NCBI GenBank assembly: GCA_963737575.1
Contig: CAVTTJ010000005.1
Coordinates: forward strand, 558,001-622,000
Direction: 5' to 3'
From: VRUE01 sp963737575
Lineage (GTDB): Bacteria; Actinomycetota; Thermoleophilia; Solirubrobacterales; 70-9
Length of the DNA: 64,000 nt
Under the pieces are notes generated by a model. That model made no database searches. It was not told the origin of the DNA and saw only the letters and a list, made by a program, of their open reading frames with translations. The translations under genes and the position numbers were made by a program. Shown here piece after piece: positions 43,067 to 51,989 of this stretch. The stretch's first letter is position 1. Every line of letters starts with the position of its first letter.

Positions 43067-43222
43067 GTCCGTAACCCTTTCGTGAACAAATTGGCGACAC
43101 TTTGACGGAGTTATGGCGCCCTTCGGGACCGGACGTGGTTTTCCTCCCGATCGGAAGCGAGAAGCGCACTTAGCGAACCTTTTTGTGCTTTTGGCAGTAT
43201 TCCCCGGCGATGGGGGGTAGCG

Positions 43223-44086
43223 ATGGGTAACACCGCGGGGACGCCGATCGGTCGGGCGGTGTCGGCGATGCTGCTGACCGGCGCGCTGGCGCTGGCGCTG
43301 CCGGCGGTCGCGTCCGCGACCAGGCTGGTCGAATTGGGGGGCAGGTCGCTGCGCGGCATCGGCGCCCCGATCACCGTTCCGGGCCGGGCGGCGCGCCGCG
43401 GCAGGGGCGCATCGTCCTCGAGCCTCCGGGTTCTCGACGCCAGCGAGGCCGGCAACAGGACCAATGGGAAAATCCTCGGGGTCGACCCGAAAGAGGGCAG
43501 CTACACCTGCTCGGGCACGGCGATCAACACCCCGAGCAAATCGATCGTCCTCACCGCCGGCCACTGCGTCGTCCTCGAAGGAGTCACCGCCAGCCGGATC
43601 TCATTCGTGCCCGCCTACGACCACGGCGTGCGCCCGTTCGGCACCTTCGACGTCAGCACGGTCTACGTGATGCCGGCCTGGCGCCACGGGGAAAACCCCG
43701 ATTTCGACGTCGCGGCCCTGAAGGTCGAACCGAATCACCTCGGCGATCTCGCTGACGTCGTCGGCGCTCGCGGGTTCGCGGCGTCGCGCTCGCGCTCGGC
43801 GGACTTCGAGATCTACGGCTACCCGGCCGCCGCCCTGAAAGGCGAAGAGATGCGCAGCTGCACCTCCCACGGGCTCGGCAGCGACCCGCTCACGTTCCCC
43901 TTCATCGGCCCGCCGACGATCCCCGGTCCCTGCGACATGGCCGCCGGCTCCAGCGGCGGCGCATGGCTGACCGAAGGCGACTACGTCGACGGGGTGACGA
44001 GCTACGGCTACGCCAACCGGCCCGACCTGCTCTACTCGCCCTACTTCGGCGCCGGGATCGGCGCCTTCCTCAAGGCCCTTCCCTAG
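43223..44086 (+). CDS. secreted trypsin-like serine protease
   Basis: A 287-residue exported S1-type protease. Signal peptide residues about 10-33, then a probable propeptide. Catalytic His in VLTAGHCVV near residue 114, Asp in NPDFDVAALKV near 158 and Ser in AAGSSGGAWLT near 243. Cys pairs flank the His (YTCSGT...GHC) and the Ser (SCTSHG...GPCDMA), as expected for disulfides. Substrate unknown. Confidence 0.9.
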   Translation: MGNTAGTPIGRAVSAMLLTGALALALPAVASATRLVELGGRSLRGIGAPITVPGRAARRGRGASSSSLRVLDASEAGNRTNGKILGVDPKEGSYTCSGTAINTPSKSIVLTAGHCVVLEGVTASRISFVPAYDHGVRPFGTFDVSTVYVMPAWRHGENPDFDVAALKVEPNHLGDLADVVGARGFAASRSRSADFEIYGYPAAALKGEEMRSCTSHGLGSDPLTFPFIGPPTIPGPCDMAAGSSGGAWLTEGDYVDGVTSYGYANRPDLLYSPYFGAGIGAFLKALP

Positions 44087-44280
44087 CGGCCCGGCCGGCG
44101 CAGGGACTCGCCGAGGATCAGACGCGCCCGATAGTAGAGCGCCTCATCGACCGGCTCCGAACCGGGTCGGCGGTCGGCGCGGCTGGCCCGGTTCTGGCCG
44201 TTGCCGGCGGGGATCTCGTCGCGGGTCAGGCCGGTCAGCCGACCGCGTGAGGTGAAGGTGGTGTCGTCCTTCGAGCTTAT
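44083..44280 (-). CDS. 65-residue protein without a standard start codon
   Basis: On the minus strand an open frame reads SSKDDTTFTSRGRLTGLTRD, then EIPAGNGQNRASRADR and VDEALYYRARLILGESLRR, stopping at TAG 44083-44085. Third codon positions are nearly all G or C, as in real genes here, and GGGGGAG lies just upstream. The codon at the expected start is ATA (44280-44278), not ATG. This could be a rare start, a base error, or chance. It overlaps the end of the protease gene by four bases and is divergent from the phosphatase gene. Confidence 0.45.
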   Translation of the reverse strand: MSSKDDTTFTSRGRLTGLTRDEIPAGNGQNRASRADRRPGSEPVDEALYYRARLILGESLRRPGR

Positions 44281-44314
44281 TTCTCTCCCCCTTTTCCGTT
44301 TTGTTTACAGACTA

Positions 44315-44323
44315 AGTCAAGAA
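44315..44323 (+). promoter_or_regulatory. AGTCAAGAA site upstream of the phosphatase gene
   Basis: AGTCAAGAA sits in an AT-rich 65-base gap, flanked by CTA and TAG. The same nine bases occur on the minus strand at 49836-49844 in front of the sulfate-transport operon. TTGTTT with a 17-base spacer to TAGCAA could be the promoter. Confidence 0.3.
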
Positions 44324-44354
44324 TAGCAATTGGGGAATCGGGAAGATGAGGCCG

Positions 44355-45998
44355 ATGGCGGATCTTCTGCTCGGACCCCTGCTGCGCTACGTCTCGGAGA
44401 CCGAGGCCACGGTCTGGGTCGAGACGAGCGAGCCCTGCGAGGTGCGGATCCTGGGCCGGCGGGAGCGGACCTTCACGGTCGCCGGCCACCATTACGCGCT
44501 GGTCCAGATCGACGGCCTCGAGCCGGGCGGGTTCTACGAGTACGACGTCAGCCTCGACGGCCATTGGAGATGGCCGCCGCGGGAGAGCGACCTGCCGCCG
44601 AGCGTGATCCGCACCCTCGATCCCGGCAAGCCGCTCGACATCTGCTTCGGCTCCTGCCGGGTCGCGTTCCCGCACGAGCGCCCCTACACCCTGAGCAAGG
44701 ACGAGGACGAGGACGGGCATGAGCTCGACGCCCTCCACGTCCTCGCCGAGCAGATGATCCGCGAGGGACGCGACAACTGGCCGGAGCTCCTGTTCCTCCT
44801 CGGCGACCAGGTCTACGTCGACGAGGGCTCACCCCGGACCCGGGAGCGGATCCGGGCCCGACGCGACACCTCCGAGCCCCCGGGCGAGGAGGTGACCGAC
44901 TTCGAGGAGTACACCTGGCTCTATCGCGAGTCCTGGGAGGACCCGATGATCCGGTGGCTGCTCTCGACCGTCTCGAGCTCGATGGCCTGGGACGACCACG
45001 ACATGAGCGACGACTGGAACATATCCCGCTCCTGGCGCGAGGAGATGGACCGCAGGGAGTGGTGGCACGAGCGCGCGGTCGGCGGGATCATGACCTACTG
45101 GATCTACCAGTTCATCGGCAACCTCTCGCCGCGCGAGCTCGCCGCGAGCGAGCTCTACGCCCGGGTCCGCGGCAACCCCGACGCGACCGGCGTCCTCCGC
45201 GAGTGGGCCCATGAGATCGACACCACCGCATCCGGTTTCCGCTGGAGCTTCCACCGCGACGTCGGCGGCGTGCGGGCGCTGTTCATCGATTCCCGCGCCG
45301 GCCGGGTCCTGACCGAGGAGCGCCGTGCGATGTGCGACGAGGAGGTCTGGGAATGGATCGTCGAGCGGGCCGGGGGCGAGATCGACCACCTCCTGATCGC
45401 GACAACCGTCCCGTTCCTGCTGTCGCCCGGATTCCATCAGCTCGAGGCCTGGAACGAGAGGCTCTGCGACGGGGCGTGGGGGAGACTTGTCGCGCGTCAG
45501 AGCGAGCGCCTGCGCCGCGCCGTCGACTTCGACCACTGGGCGGCCTTCCAGCATTCCTTCCAGCGCCTGCGCGAGCTGATCGAAGGGGTCGGTTCCGGCC
45601 ACCGCGGGCCGGCGCCGGCTTCGATCGTCGTCCTCTCGGGCGACGTCCACCATGCCTATCTGAGCGAGGCCGAGTTCAAGCCCGGCGCGGGGGTCCGCAG
45701 CCGCGTCTACCAGGCGGTCTGCTCGCCATACCGGAACCCGCTCAGCAGGGGGGAGAGGAGGGTGGTGCGGGCCGGGTTCTCGCGGCCGTTCAGTGCGTTG
45801 GCGGGGGCGCTGGCGAGGATGGCGCGGGCGCCGCGTCCAGGGCTGCGATGGAGAACCCCCGAGGGCCCGTACTTCGACAACCAGGTCGCGACGATTCGAT
45901 TCGATGGCCGCGAGGCCACGATCAGGCTCGACAAGACGGTCGCCGGGGAGGAGGACCAGAGCGCCCTGGCGAAATCGTTCGAGCGGCGACTAACCTGA
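44355..45998 (+). CDS. PhoD-like alkaline phosphatase family protein
   Basis: A 547-residue metallophosphoesterase-like protein. ATG 44355 sits nine bases after GGGAAG; ATG 44346 is too close to it. 'GPLLRYVSETEATVWVET' is the N-terminal Ig-like part; metal-site motifs follow: CFGSCRVAF near residue 98, LLGDQVYVDEG near 152, MAWDDHDMSDDW near 210 and VVLSGDVHHAYLSEAEF near 425. No signal peptide is seen, which is odd for PhoD and suggests a cytosolic relative. Convergent with the sulfate operon. Confidence 0.85.
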   Translation: MADLLLGPLLRYVSETEATVWVETSEPCEVRILGRRERTFTVAGHHYALVQIDGLEPGGFYEYDVSLDGHWRWPPRESDLPPSVIRTLDPGKPLDICFGSCRVAFPHERPYTLSKDEDEDGHELDALHVLAEQMIREGRDNWPELLFLLGDQVYVDEGSPRTRERIRARRDTSEPPGEEVTDFEEYTWLYRESWEDPMIRWLLSTVSSSMAWDDHDMSDDWNISRSWREEMDRREWWHERAVGGIMTYWIYQFIGNLSPRELAASELYARVRGNPDATGVLREWAHEIDTTASGFRWSFHRDVGGVRALFIDSRAGRVLTEERRAMCDEEVWEWIVERAGGEIDHLLIATTVPFLLSPGFHQLEAWNERLCDGAWGRLVARQSERLRRAVDFDHWAAFQHSFQRLRELIEGVGSGHRGPAPASIVVLSGDVHHAYLSEAEFKPGAGVRSRVYQAVCSPYRNPLSRGERRVVRAGFSRPFSALAGALARMARAPRPGLRWRTPEGPYFDNQVATIRFDGREATIRLDKTVAGEEDQSALAKSFERRLT

Positions 45999-46010
45999 GC
46001 TTGGCGAGAT

Positions 46011-46049
46011 GGGGCGGGGTGCCACCCGGCAAAAAGGGCACCCCACCCC
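46011..46049. terminator. bidirectional hairpin terminator
   Basis: GGGGCGGGGTGCC (46011-46023) pairs with GGCACCCCACCCC (46037-46049) with one mismatch; the loop contains five A. It lies between the convergent phosphatase and cysA genes (stops at 45998 and 46059) and could end both transcripts. Confidence 0.75.
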
Positions 46050-46058
46050 GTCGCCCCT

Positions 46059-47039
46059 TCAGGCGGCTGCAGGGACTGCTGCCGAGCCGCTGAAGCTCTT
46101 GGTCTGGCCGGGCCGCAGGTAGACGATCTGCTTCTCGCGCAGTTCCAATTTCTGCAGCTCGGCGCGGGTCAGCTGCGCCCAGACCTCGGACCCGTCGGCG
46201 AGCGTGAACTCGACCCGGATCTCGAAGCCGAGGGAGACGATCCGCTGCACCATCGCCTCCTCGGTGTTGTCGCCGGGGTCGAGGACGACGGTCATGTCGT
46301 GCGGGCGCACGTAGCTGTCGCCGAGCCGGTTGACCTCGCCGACGAAGCTCATCACGAACTCTGTGGCGGGGTGCTCGTAGAGGTCGTTCGCGCTGCCCGA
46401 CTGTTCGACTCGTCCCTCGTTCATCACCACGAGCTGCTCGGCGACGTCCATCGCCTCCTCCTGGTCGTGGGTGACGAAGATCGTCGTCACGTGCATCTCC
46501 TCGTGGAGCTTGCGCAACCAGGTCCGCAGGTCTTTGCGAACCCTGGCGTCAAGGGCGCCGAAGGGCTCGTCGAGCAGCAGCACCCGAGGCTGGACCGCGA
46601 GCGCCCGAGCCAGCGCCATGCGCTGGCGCTGGCCGCCGGAGAGCTGCGAGGGGAGGCGGCCGGCGAGCCCGCCGAGCTGCACCAGCTGCAGCAGCTCATG
46701 AACCCGCGCCGAGGTCTCCTGCATCTTCCACTTGCGGATCTTGAGGCCGAAGGCGACGTTGTCGAACACGTTCATGTGCTTGAAGGCCGCGTAGTGTTGG
46801 AAGACGAAGCCGACACTTCGCTTCTGCGCCGGTTTGCCGGTCGCGTCCTCGCCGTTGATCGTGACCACGCCGCCGTCCAGGTCCTCGAGCCCGGCGATCG
46901 CCCGCAGCAGCGTTGACTTGCCGCTGCCGCTCGGCCCAAGCAGGGCGGTCAGCGATCCGTCGGGGACATCGATCGATACATCGTCAAGCGCCTGAAAGTC
47001 ACCGAAGCGCTTGTTCGCTCCCTCGACCGTGATTCCCAT
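46059..47039 (-). CDS. cysA: sulfate/thiosulfate ABC transporter ATPase CysA
   Basis: A 326-residue ATPase. Walker A GPSGSGKST near residue 35, Q-loop VFQHYAAFKH near 80, signature LSGGQRQRMALARALA near 133, Walker B VLLLDEPFGALDARVR and switch His VTHDQEEAMDVAE near 190. The C-terminal TOBE-like part (RPHDMTVVLDPGDN, LRPGQTKSFS) is typical of CysA. ATG 47039 overlaps the cysW stop (TGATG). An open frame runs back through cysW and cysT only because of a one-base error in cysT. Confidence 0.93.
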   Translation of the reverse strand: MGITVEGANKRFGDFQALDDVSIDVPDGSLTALLGPSGSGKSTLLRAIAGLEDLDGGVVTINGEDATGKPAQKRSVGFVFQHYAAFKHMNVFDNVAFGLKIRKWKMQETSARVHELLQLVQLGGLAGRLPSQLSGGQRQRMALARALAVQPRVLLLDEPFGALDARVRKDLRTWLRKLHEEMHVTTIFVTHDQEEAMDVAEQLVVMNEGRVEQSGSANDLYEHPATEFVMSFVGEVNRLGDSYVRPHDMTVVLDPGDNTEEAMVQRIVSLGFEIRVEFTLADGSEVWAQLTRAELQKLELREKQIVYLRPGQTKSFSGSAAVPAAA

Positions 47040-47842
47040 CAGGCGTCCTCCTTTCGTTTGAGCAGGTTCATTCCGACCAAGGTGACCAGCGCCAGCATCG
47101 CCAGCACGATCGAGGCGCCGTAGGCGCCGGGGAGGTTGAAGTTCTCGTACTGCTTCTCGACGAAGAGCGGCAGGGTCTGGGTTTGGCCGCTGATCGAACC
47201 GGAGACGATCGTCACCGCGCCGAACTCGCCGAGCACCCGGGCCGTCGTCAGGAGGACGCCGTAGGCGACGCCCCAGCGGATCGACGGCAGGGTTATCCGC
47301 CAGAAGGTCTGCCAGCCGTTGGCGCCGAGGGTCGACGCGGCCATCTCCTGGTCGGTGCCGATCTCCTGAAGGACCGGGACCGTCTCTCGGACCACGAATG
47401 GGACCGAGACGAAGATGCTCGCCAGGACCATCCCCGGGACCGAGAAAAGCACCTTGATCCCCGCTTCGGCGAGGCTCGGGCCGAGCCAGCCGCCGGTCCC
47501 GTAGAGGATGAACAACGAGAGCCCGATGACGATCGGCGAGACCGCGAAGGGCAGGTTGATCACCGCGTCGATCAGCCAGTTGGCCCGGGTCCGGTGGCGG
47601 ACCAGGAGCAGCGCGCAGCCGACCCCGAAGACGGTGTTGAGCGGCACCGCGATGACGACCATCAGCAGCGTCAATTTCAAAGCATGCAGGCCGTCGGACG
47701 AGGTGACCGCTTCGATCGGCGGGGCGAGGCCGTGTTCGAAGGCTTTGTAGAAGATCATCACCAGCGGGATCAACAACAGCAGGGTCAGGTAGCCGAGCCC
47801 GACGACCCGCAGTCCCCAGCGGCTCTTGGTTGAGGGGTTCAC
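47039..47842 (-). CDS. cysW: sulfate ABC transporter permease CysW
   Basis: A 267-residue permease with six spans. CysW motifs: YLTLLLLIPLVMIFYKAFEHG at the start, VINLPFAVSPIVIGL near residue 95, and the EAA loop EMAASTLGANGWQTFWRITLPSIRWG near 170-195. The end 'GEFGAVTIVSGSISGQTQTLPLFVEKQYENF' is also diagnostic. GTG 47842 overlaps the cysT stop (GTGA). Confidence 0.93.
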   Translation of the reverse strand: MNPSTKSRWGLRVVGLGYLTLLLLIPLVMIFYKAFEHGLAPPIEAVTSSDGLHALKLTLLMVVIAVPLNTVFGVGCALLLVRHRTRANWLIDAVINLPFAVSPIVIGLSLFILYGTGGWLGPSLAEAGIKVLFSVPGMVLASIFVSVPFVVRETVPVLQEIGTDQEMAASTLGANGWQTFWRITLPSIRWGVAYGVLLTTARVLGEFGAVTIVSGSISGQTQTLPLFVEKQYENFNLPGAYGASIVLAMLALVTLVGMNLLKRKEDA

Positions 47843-48743
47843 AGGCCGCCCCCCCTCCTCCGCCGGCGAAGGGTCTGATCGTCGACTCGATCTCGACTGT
47901 GCGTTCGTGGCGGGAGGCCCAGCGCTGGATCAGCGAGACGGCGCCCAGCAGCAGCAGCGCGAGGAGCAGCAGCACGACCGAGACGGCCGAGGCGCCGACC
48001 TCGTTGCCGGACTCGACCTGCTGGCGGATGAAGATCGAGGTGACCATCGTGCTCGGCAGCCCGCCGGCGAAGATCAGGACGGAGCCGAACTCGCCGAGGG
48101 CGCGTGCGAACGCCAGCGCCGCGCCCGCCGCGAGGCCGGGGAGGAGGTTGGGGAGGATGATGCGACGGAAGATCGTCAGGTTCCCCGCGCCGAGCGAGGC
48201 CGCCGCGGCCTCCATCTCGCGGTCCATCTCCAGAAGCAGCGGCTGGACCGCGCGGACGACGAAGGGCAGGGTGACGAACATCAGGGCGACGACCACGGCG
48301 GCGCGAGTCGCGGCCAGGTGGATGCCGATCGGGCTGTCGTTGCCGTAGAGGGCGAGCAGCGTCAGGCTGGCGACGATCGTCGGCAGCGCGAAGGGCAGGT
48401 CGACGACGGCGTTGACCAGGCTCTTGCCGCGGAAGTCGTCACGGACCAGGATCCAGGCGAGGATCGTGCCGAAGATCAGGTTGAGGACGACGACGATCAG
48501 CGAGCAGATCACCGTCAGTTCCAGCGACGACTTCGCCAGCGGCGAGGTGACTTGCGACCAGAACGTGCTCCAGCCGCCGGAGAACGCTTCGCTGGTAACC
48601 GCCGCGAGCGGCAGCAGCACGATCACGCTCAGATAGAGCATGACCATGCCGGTGCCGGCGGTGACCCCGAACCCCGGGAGGCGGACTCGACTCTGCCCCC
48701 GGGGCCCTGGGATTGGCGTGCTTGTTGCCGGGTGGGCCTCCAT
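47839..48743 (-). CDS. cysT: sulfate ABC transporter permease CysT (CysU), one base missing near 3' end
   Basis: A six-span permease, about 301 residues. MVMLYLSVIVLLPLAAVTSEAF near residue 33, VVDLPFALPTIVASLTLLALYG near 115, EAA loop MEAAAASLGAGNLTIFRRIILPNLLPG near 180-206. After RTVEIESTIRPFAGGGG the frame fails to reach the stop TGA 47839-47841, which lies in the next frame and overlaps the cysW GTG exactly as in similar operons. One base missing from the C7 run at 47849-47855 explains it. ATG 48743 overlaps the stop of the binding-protein gene. Confidence 0.88.
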
Positions 48744-49801
48744 CAGCCTGAGGTGGAGACCCCTAGTTCACCCTCGATCTTCGCGACCGAGCCGGATTCT
48801 TCGTCGAAGAATTCGTCGTTGACCTTGCCCCAGCCGCCGAACTTGCTGATCTTGAACAATTCCTTCGGGGTCGGGAACTGCTTCGGGTCGACCAGCGAGG
48901 GATTGACCGGGCGGTAGCCGTTTTCGGCCCACAGTTCCTGGCCTTCGTCGGACCAGAGGAATTCGAGGAACTGTTCGGCCGCCGGCTCCGGAGCTTCCTT
49001 GGTTACGGCAATGGGCGTTTCGATCTGGATCGTGGCGGGAGGGATGACGTATTCGACTTCTTCGCCTTCCTTTTCAGCCTTGATCGCTTCGTTCTCGTAG
49101 GTCAGGAGCACGTTGCCCTGGCCCTGGCTGAACGCGGCGAAGGCGTCGCGGCCGCTGCCCGGCTGGGCGACGGTCTTTTCGAGCACCGTCTTCACCGCTT
49201 CCAGCGCCTTGGCGGGGGAATCGCCTTCGTTGAGCGCGGCGCCGTAGACGGCCATGACGTTCCAGCGGGCCGAGCCGGAGCTGAACGGGTTCGGGGTGAC
49301 GACTTCGGCTTCTTCGTTGGTCTCCAGGTCCTTGAAGGACTCGATGCCCAGCGGGTTGCCCTTCTTGACGAGGATCACGACGACCGAGTCGGTCGCGATG
49401 CCCTTGTACTTGTTGTCTTCCCAGTTCTTGGAGACGAGTTCGCCTTCTTCGACCAGCCGTTCCATGTCGCCGGCCTGGGAGAAGTGGACGACCGACGCCG
49501 GCTGCCCGGCGACGACCGCGCGGCTCTGGTCGCCCGAGGCGCCGAACGAGTTGCTGAAGCTGACGCCGCTGCCCTCAGCGGTCTTTTCGAACGCCGGCTC
49601 GAGCGATTCCTGGTAGACGGATTCCGGGGTGGAGTAGCCGACCACATCGACCTTGCCGCCGGATCCAGATGCGGTCGCGTTATCGCCATCGCCGCCTCCG
49701 CAACCCGCGGCGCCGAGCGCTGCGAATGCAAGCGCCATCAATGCGGCGGGGAGGCCGAAATTGACGATGCGGTGTCGGGTCACTCTGCGAGCCATCTCCA
49801 T
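48743..49801 (-). CDS. sbp: sulfate ABC transporter substrate-binding lipoprotein
   Basis: A 352-residue lipoprotein. ATG 49801 follows AAGGAAAGG at six bases. The lipobox is LGAAGC. The Sbp/CysP fold shows VDVVGYSTPESVYQESLEPAF, the anion-binding region SFGASGDQSRAVVAGQPASVV near residue 90, PNPFSSGSARWNVMAVYGA near 170 and FLEFLWSDEGQELWAENGYRPVNP near the end. It binds sulfate or thiosulfate for CysTWA. Glutamate is written mostly as GAA. First gene of the operon. Confidence 0.92.
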   Translation of the reverse strand: MEMARRVTRHRIVNFGLPAALMALAFAALGAAGCGGGDGDNATASGSGGKVDVVGYSTPESVYQESLEPAFEKTAEGSGVSFSNSFGASGDQSRAVVAGQPASVVHFSQAGDMERLVEEGELVSKNWEDNKYKGIATDSVVVILVKKGNPLGIESFKDLETNEEAEVVTPNPFSSGSARWNVMAVYGAALNEGDSPAKALEAVKTVLEKTVAQPGSGRDAFAAFSQGQGNVLLTYENEAIKAEKEGEEVEYVIPPATIQIETPIAVTKEAPEPAAEQFLEFLWSDEGQELWAENGYRPVNPSLVDPKQFPTPKELFKISKFGGWGKVNDEFFDEESGSVAKIEGELGVSTSG

Positions 49802-49829
49802 TGACAACCTTTCCTTCTTTCTTGACAGG

Positions 49830-49847
49830 GTTAGTTTCTTGACTAAC
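49830..49847 (-). promoter_or_regulatory. palindrome upstream of the sulfate operon
   Basis: GTTAGT (49830-49835), six-base centre, ACTAAC (49842-49847), about 30 bases before the start of the binding-protein gene. On the minus strand its core is AGTCAAGAA, also found before the phosphatase gene. It is well placed to be the operator of a sulfur regulator. A second near-copy, TGTCAAGAA, lies 17 bases closer to the gene. Confidence 0.5.
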
Positions 49848-49932
49848 TTTGTATTGAAGCGAGCGGCAGAGTAGCAGAAAGCTGATCGGAAAAGTGGGGT
49901 ATTGATTTAGCCGGCGTGAATAGACTGCGCCC

Positions 49933-50817
49933 ATGAGCGGCGCCGAGGACGTGGTGCGGACCCCGGAGGAGGCTCTCCAGGGCCTGCCCGACTTCCCCTT
50001 CGAGTCGAGGTACCGCGAGATCGACGGCCTGCGGCTCGCCCATCTCGACGAGGGGGAGGGGGAGACCGTCGTCTTCTTCCACGGCGAGCCGACCTGGTCG
50101 TATCTGTGGCGCAAGGTGATCCCGCCGGTCCGCGACGCGGGCTACCGCTGCATCGCTCCCGACTACGCCGGTTTCGGCCGCTCCGACAAGCCCACCGACG
50201 TCGGCTGGTACACGTACGACCGCCACGTCGACCTGATGGCGGCGCTGCTCGAGGAGCTCGACGTCCGCGGCGCGACCGCTGTCGTCCACGATTGGGGCGG
50301 CCCGATCGGGCTGCGACTGGCGGTCGAGCATCCGGAACGCTTCTCGCGGCTGGTGATGATGGACACCGGGCCCTTCACCGGGCGCCAGCGGATGAGCGAC
50401 AACTGGCTCAAATTCCGCGACTTCGTGCGCAGCAGCGAGGACCTGCCGGTCGGCTTCCTGATCCGCGCTGCCTGCAAGGAGGACCCGGGCGAGGAGGTGA
50501 TCGCCGCCTACGAGGCCCCGTACCCGAGCCCGGAGTCGAAGGCGGGGGCGCGGGCGTTCCCGCTGATCCTCCCCACCGAGCCCGACGCCCCCGGTGCCGC
50601 CGAGGGGAAACGGGTCGCCGAAGCGCTCCGCGAGGACGATCGCCCGGCCCTCCTGCTCTGGGCCGACTCAGACCCGGCGCTGCCGTTCTCGGTCGGCGAG
50701 CGAGTCTCGAGCGAGCTCAACTTCCCGGCGCCGCGCAAGATCGAGAACGCAGGTCACTACCTACAGGAGGACGCGGGCCCCGAGATCGGCGGAATCATCG
50801 CCGAGTGGCTCGGCTAG
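49933..50817 (+). CDS. haloalkane dehalogenase-like alpha/beta hydrolase
   Basis: A 294-residue alpha/beta hydrolase. HGEPTWSYLWRK near residue 50 and DYAGFGRSDKP near 77 are typical of subfamily-I haloalkane dehalogenases (DhlA-like). The nucleophile is Asp in VVHDWGGPIG near 121, so it is not a Ser esterase; the acid is probably in LLLWADSDPALPF and the base His in NAGHYLQEDAG near 277. It would hydrolyse haloalkanes or a related substrate by an Asp ester. The family usually has Q or E before the Asp; here it is His. Confidence 0.85.
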   Translation: MSGAEDVVRTPEEALQGLPDFPFESRYREIDGLRLAHLDEGEGETVVFFHGEPTWSYLWRKVIPPVRDAGYRCIAPDYAGFGRSDKPTDVGWYTYDRHVDLMAALLEELDVRGATAVVHDWGGPIGLRLAVEHPERFSRLVMMDTGPFTGRQRMSDNWLKFRDFVRSSEDLPVGFLIRAACKEDPGEEVIAAYEAPYPSPESKAGARAFPLILPTEPDAPGAAEGKRVAEALREDDRPALLLWADSDPALPFSVGERVSSELNFPAPRKIENAGHYLQEDAGPEIGGIIAEWLG

Positions 50818-50818
50818 G

Positions 50819-51938
50819 TCACGGTTCGAGGCGGGAGCGCTGGCCGCGGACGACCTCGGCCAGGTCCTCGCGCGAGCGGTCGGCGAGGAGCTGGACGCGC
50901 CGCGGCGGCCCCTCGTCCTCGACCCAGGTGACGGTGCCGGGCCAGTAGGGGCCGGGCGGGCGTCCCCGGGTGGTGGAAGGCCGATGCGAAGATCCAGCTG
51001 CCGGTGTTGTGGAGCGAGCCGCCGCTGCGGAGCGGCCACTCGCCGTCCTCCTCGCCGGGGCCGCCACGGTGGGTGTGGCCGGTGATCACATGCCCGGTTC
51101 CGATGCCCAGCCGCTCGCTGAGCTCCGCCCCCGCGTCGACGCCGCTGGCCGAGATCGCCGCCGCCGAGAGGACCGGGTCGAAATCCGAGTGAAGGAGGCG
51201 GTTGATTCCCCAGACTGATGCCGGGACCGCCGCCCCGATCGCCGCGCCGCGGACGGCGCGCCGGGCCCGACCGCCGGCGCCGTCGCGTCTCGAGATCGCG
51301 CGCCAGGCGCGCTCGGAAGGCCGGCTCGCCCGCTGGGCCAGCTCCGACTGGGCGAGCGAGTAGGAGAGCCCATATACCGGCCGCAGGACCCGCTCGTAGT
51401 CGAATGGCGTCGCCGGGTTCGGGACGCTGCCGAAGGCACGCATCATGACCGCGGCCGCGATGCACTCGAGTCGCGGCAGGCTCATGTGGCAGTCCATGTA
51501 GTGGCCGTGGGTGGCGTAGACGTCGTCCCGCAGCCAGATTCCGGGATAGGCGATGTCGAGCGCGGCATCGCCGAGCCAGGCGGCGATCGTCCTCGCCGAA
51601 TCGACCTGCGGCGGCGTATGGTGCTCGAGCTCGAGCGGGCGGCCGGCGAGAGCCAGGTCCTCCAGCAGCGGCTCGGCGAGGCGGTGGTCGTGGTTGCCGG
51701 GAAGGACGACGACATGGCGGCCCGCCATCGCCGCTCCGACGTCTTCGAGGAAGGGCCGGCCCGCCTCGAGCGCCTCCGCCAGCGGCTTTTCGCGCAGCTC
51801 GAAGACGTCGCCGAGGAGGACGAGCCGGTCTGCAGTCCTGATCTCCTCGAGCAGGGGGCCCCGGACGTCGGCGTCGCGGGCGACGTCCTCGCCGAAGGCG
51901 CTGCCGAGGTGGAGGTCGGAGACGATCGCCGTGCGCAC
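50819..51938 (-). CDS. metallophosphoesterase, frameshifted near its end
   Basis: Starts at ATG 51938. Metal-site motifs are all visible: IVSDLHLGS (residues 5-13), LLGDVFEL near 42, LPGNHDHRL near 79, ATHGHY near 142 and VITGHTHRGG near 285. After FASAFHHPG the frame changes: the next frame reads RPPGPYWPGTVTWVEDEG and ends with RLEP at TGA 50819-50821. One extra base in the C4 run at 50964-50967 explains this. It is a UDP-2,3-diacylglucosamine-hydrolase-like calcineurin-fold enzyme; substrate unknown. Confidence 0.8.
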
Positions 51939-51989
51939 CGGGGGAACTTAGCCGTTGGACAGGCGATCCCGGCGGGCTACCATCCTCTG

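Noticed and set aside
46059..48743. A single 894-codon open frame on the minus strand
   Set aside because: It joins the start of cysT to cysA through nonsense sequence over cysW. The true cysT, cysW and cysA are recovered with a one-base correction in the C7 run.
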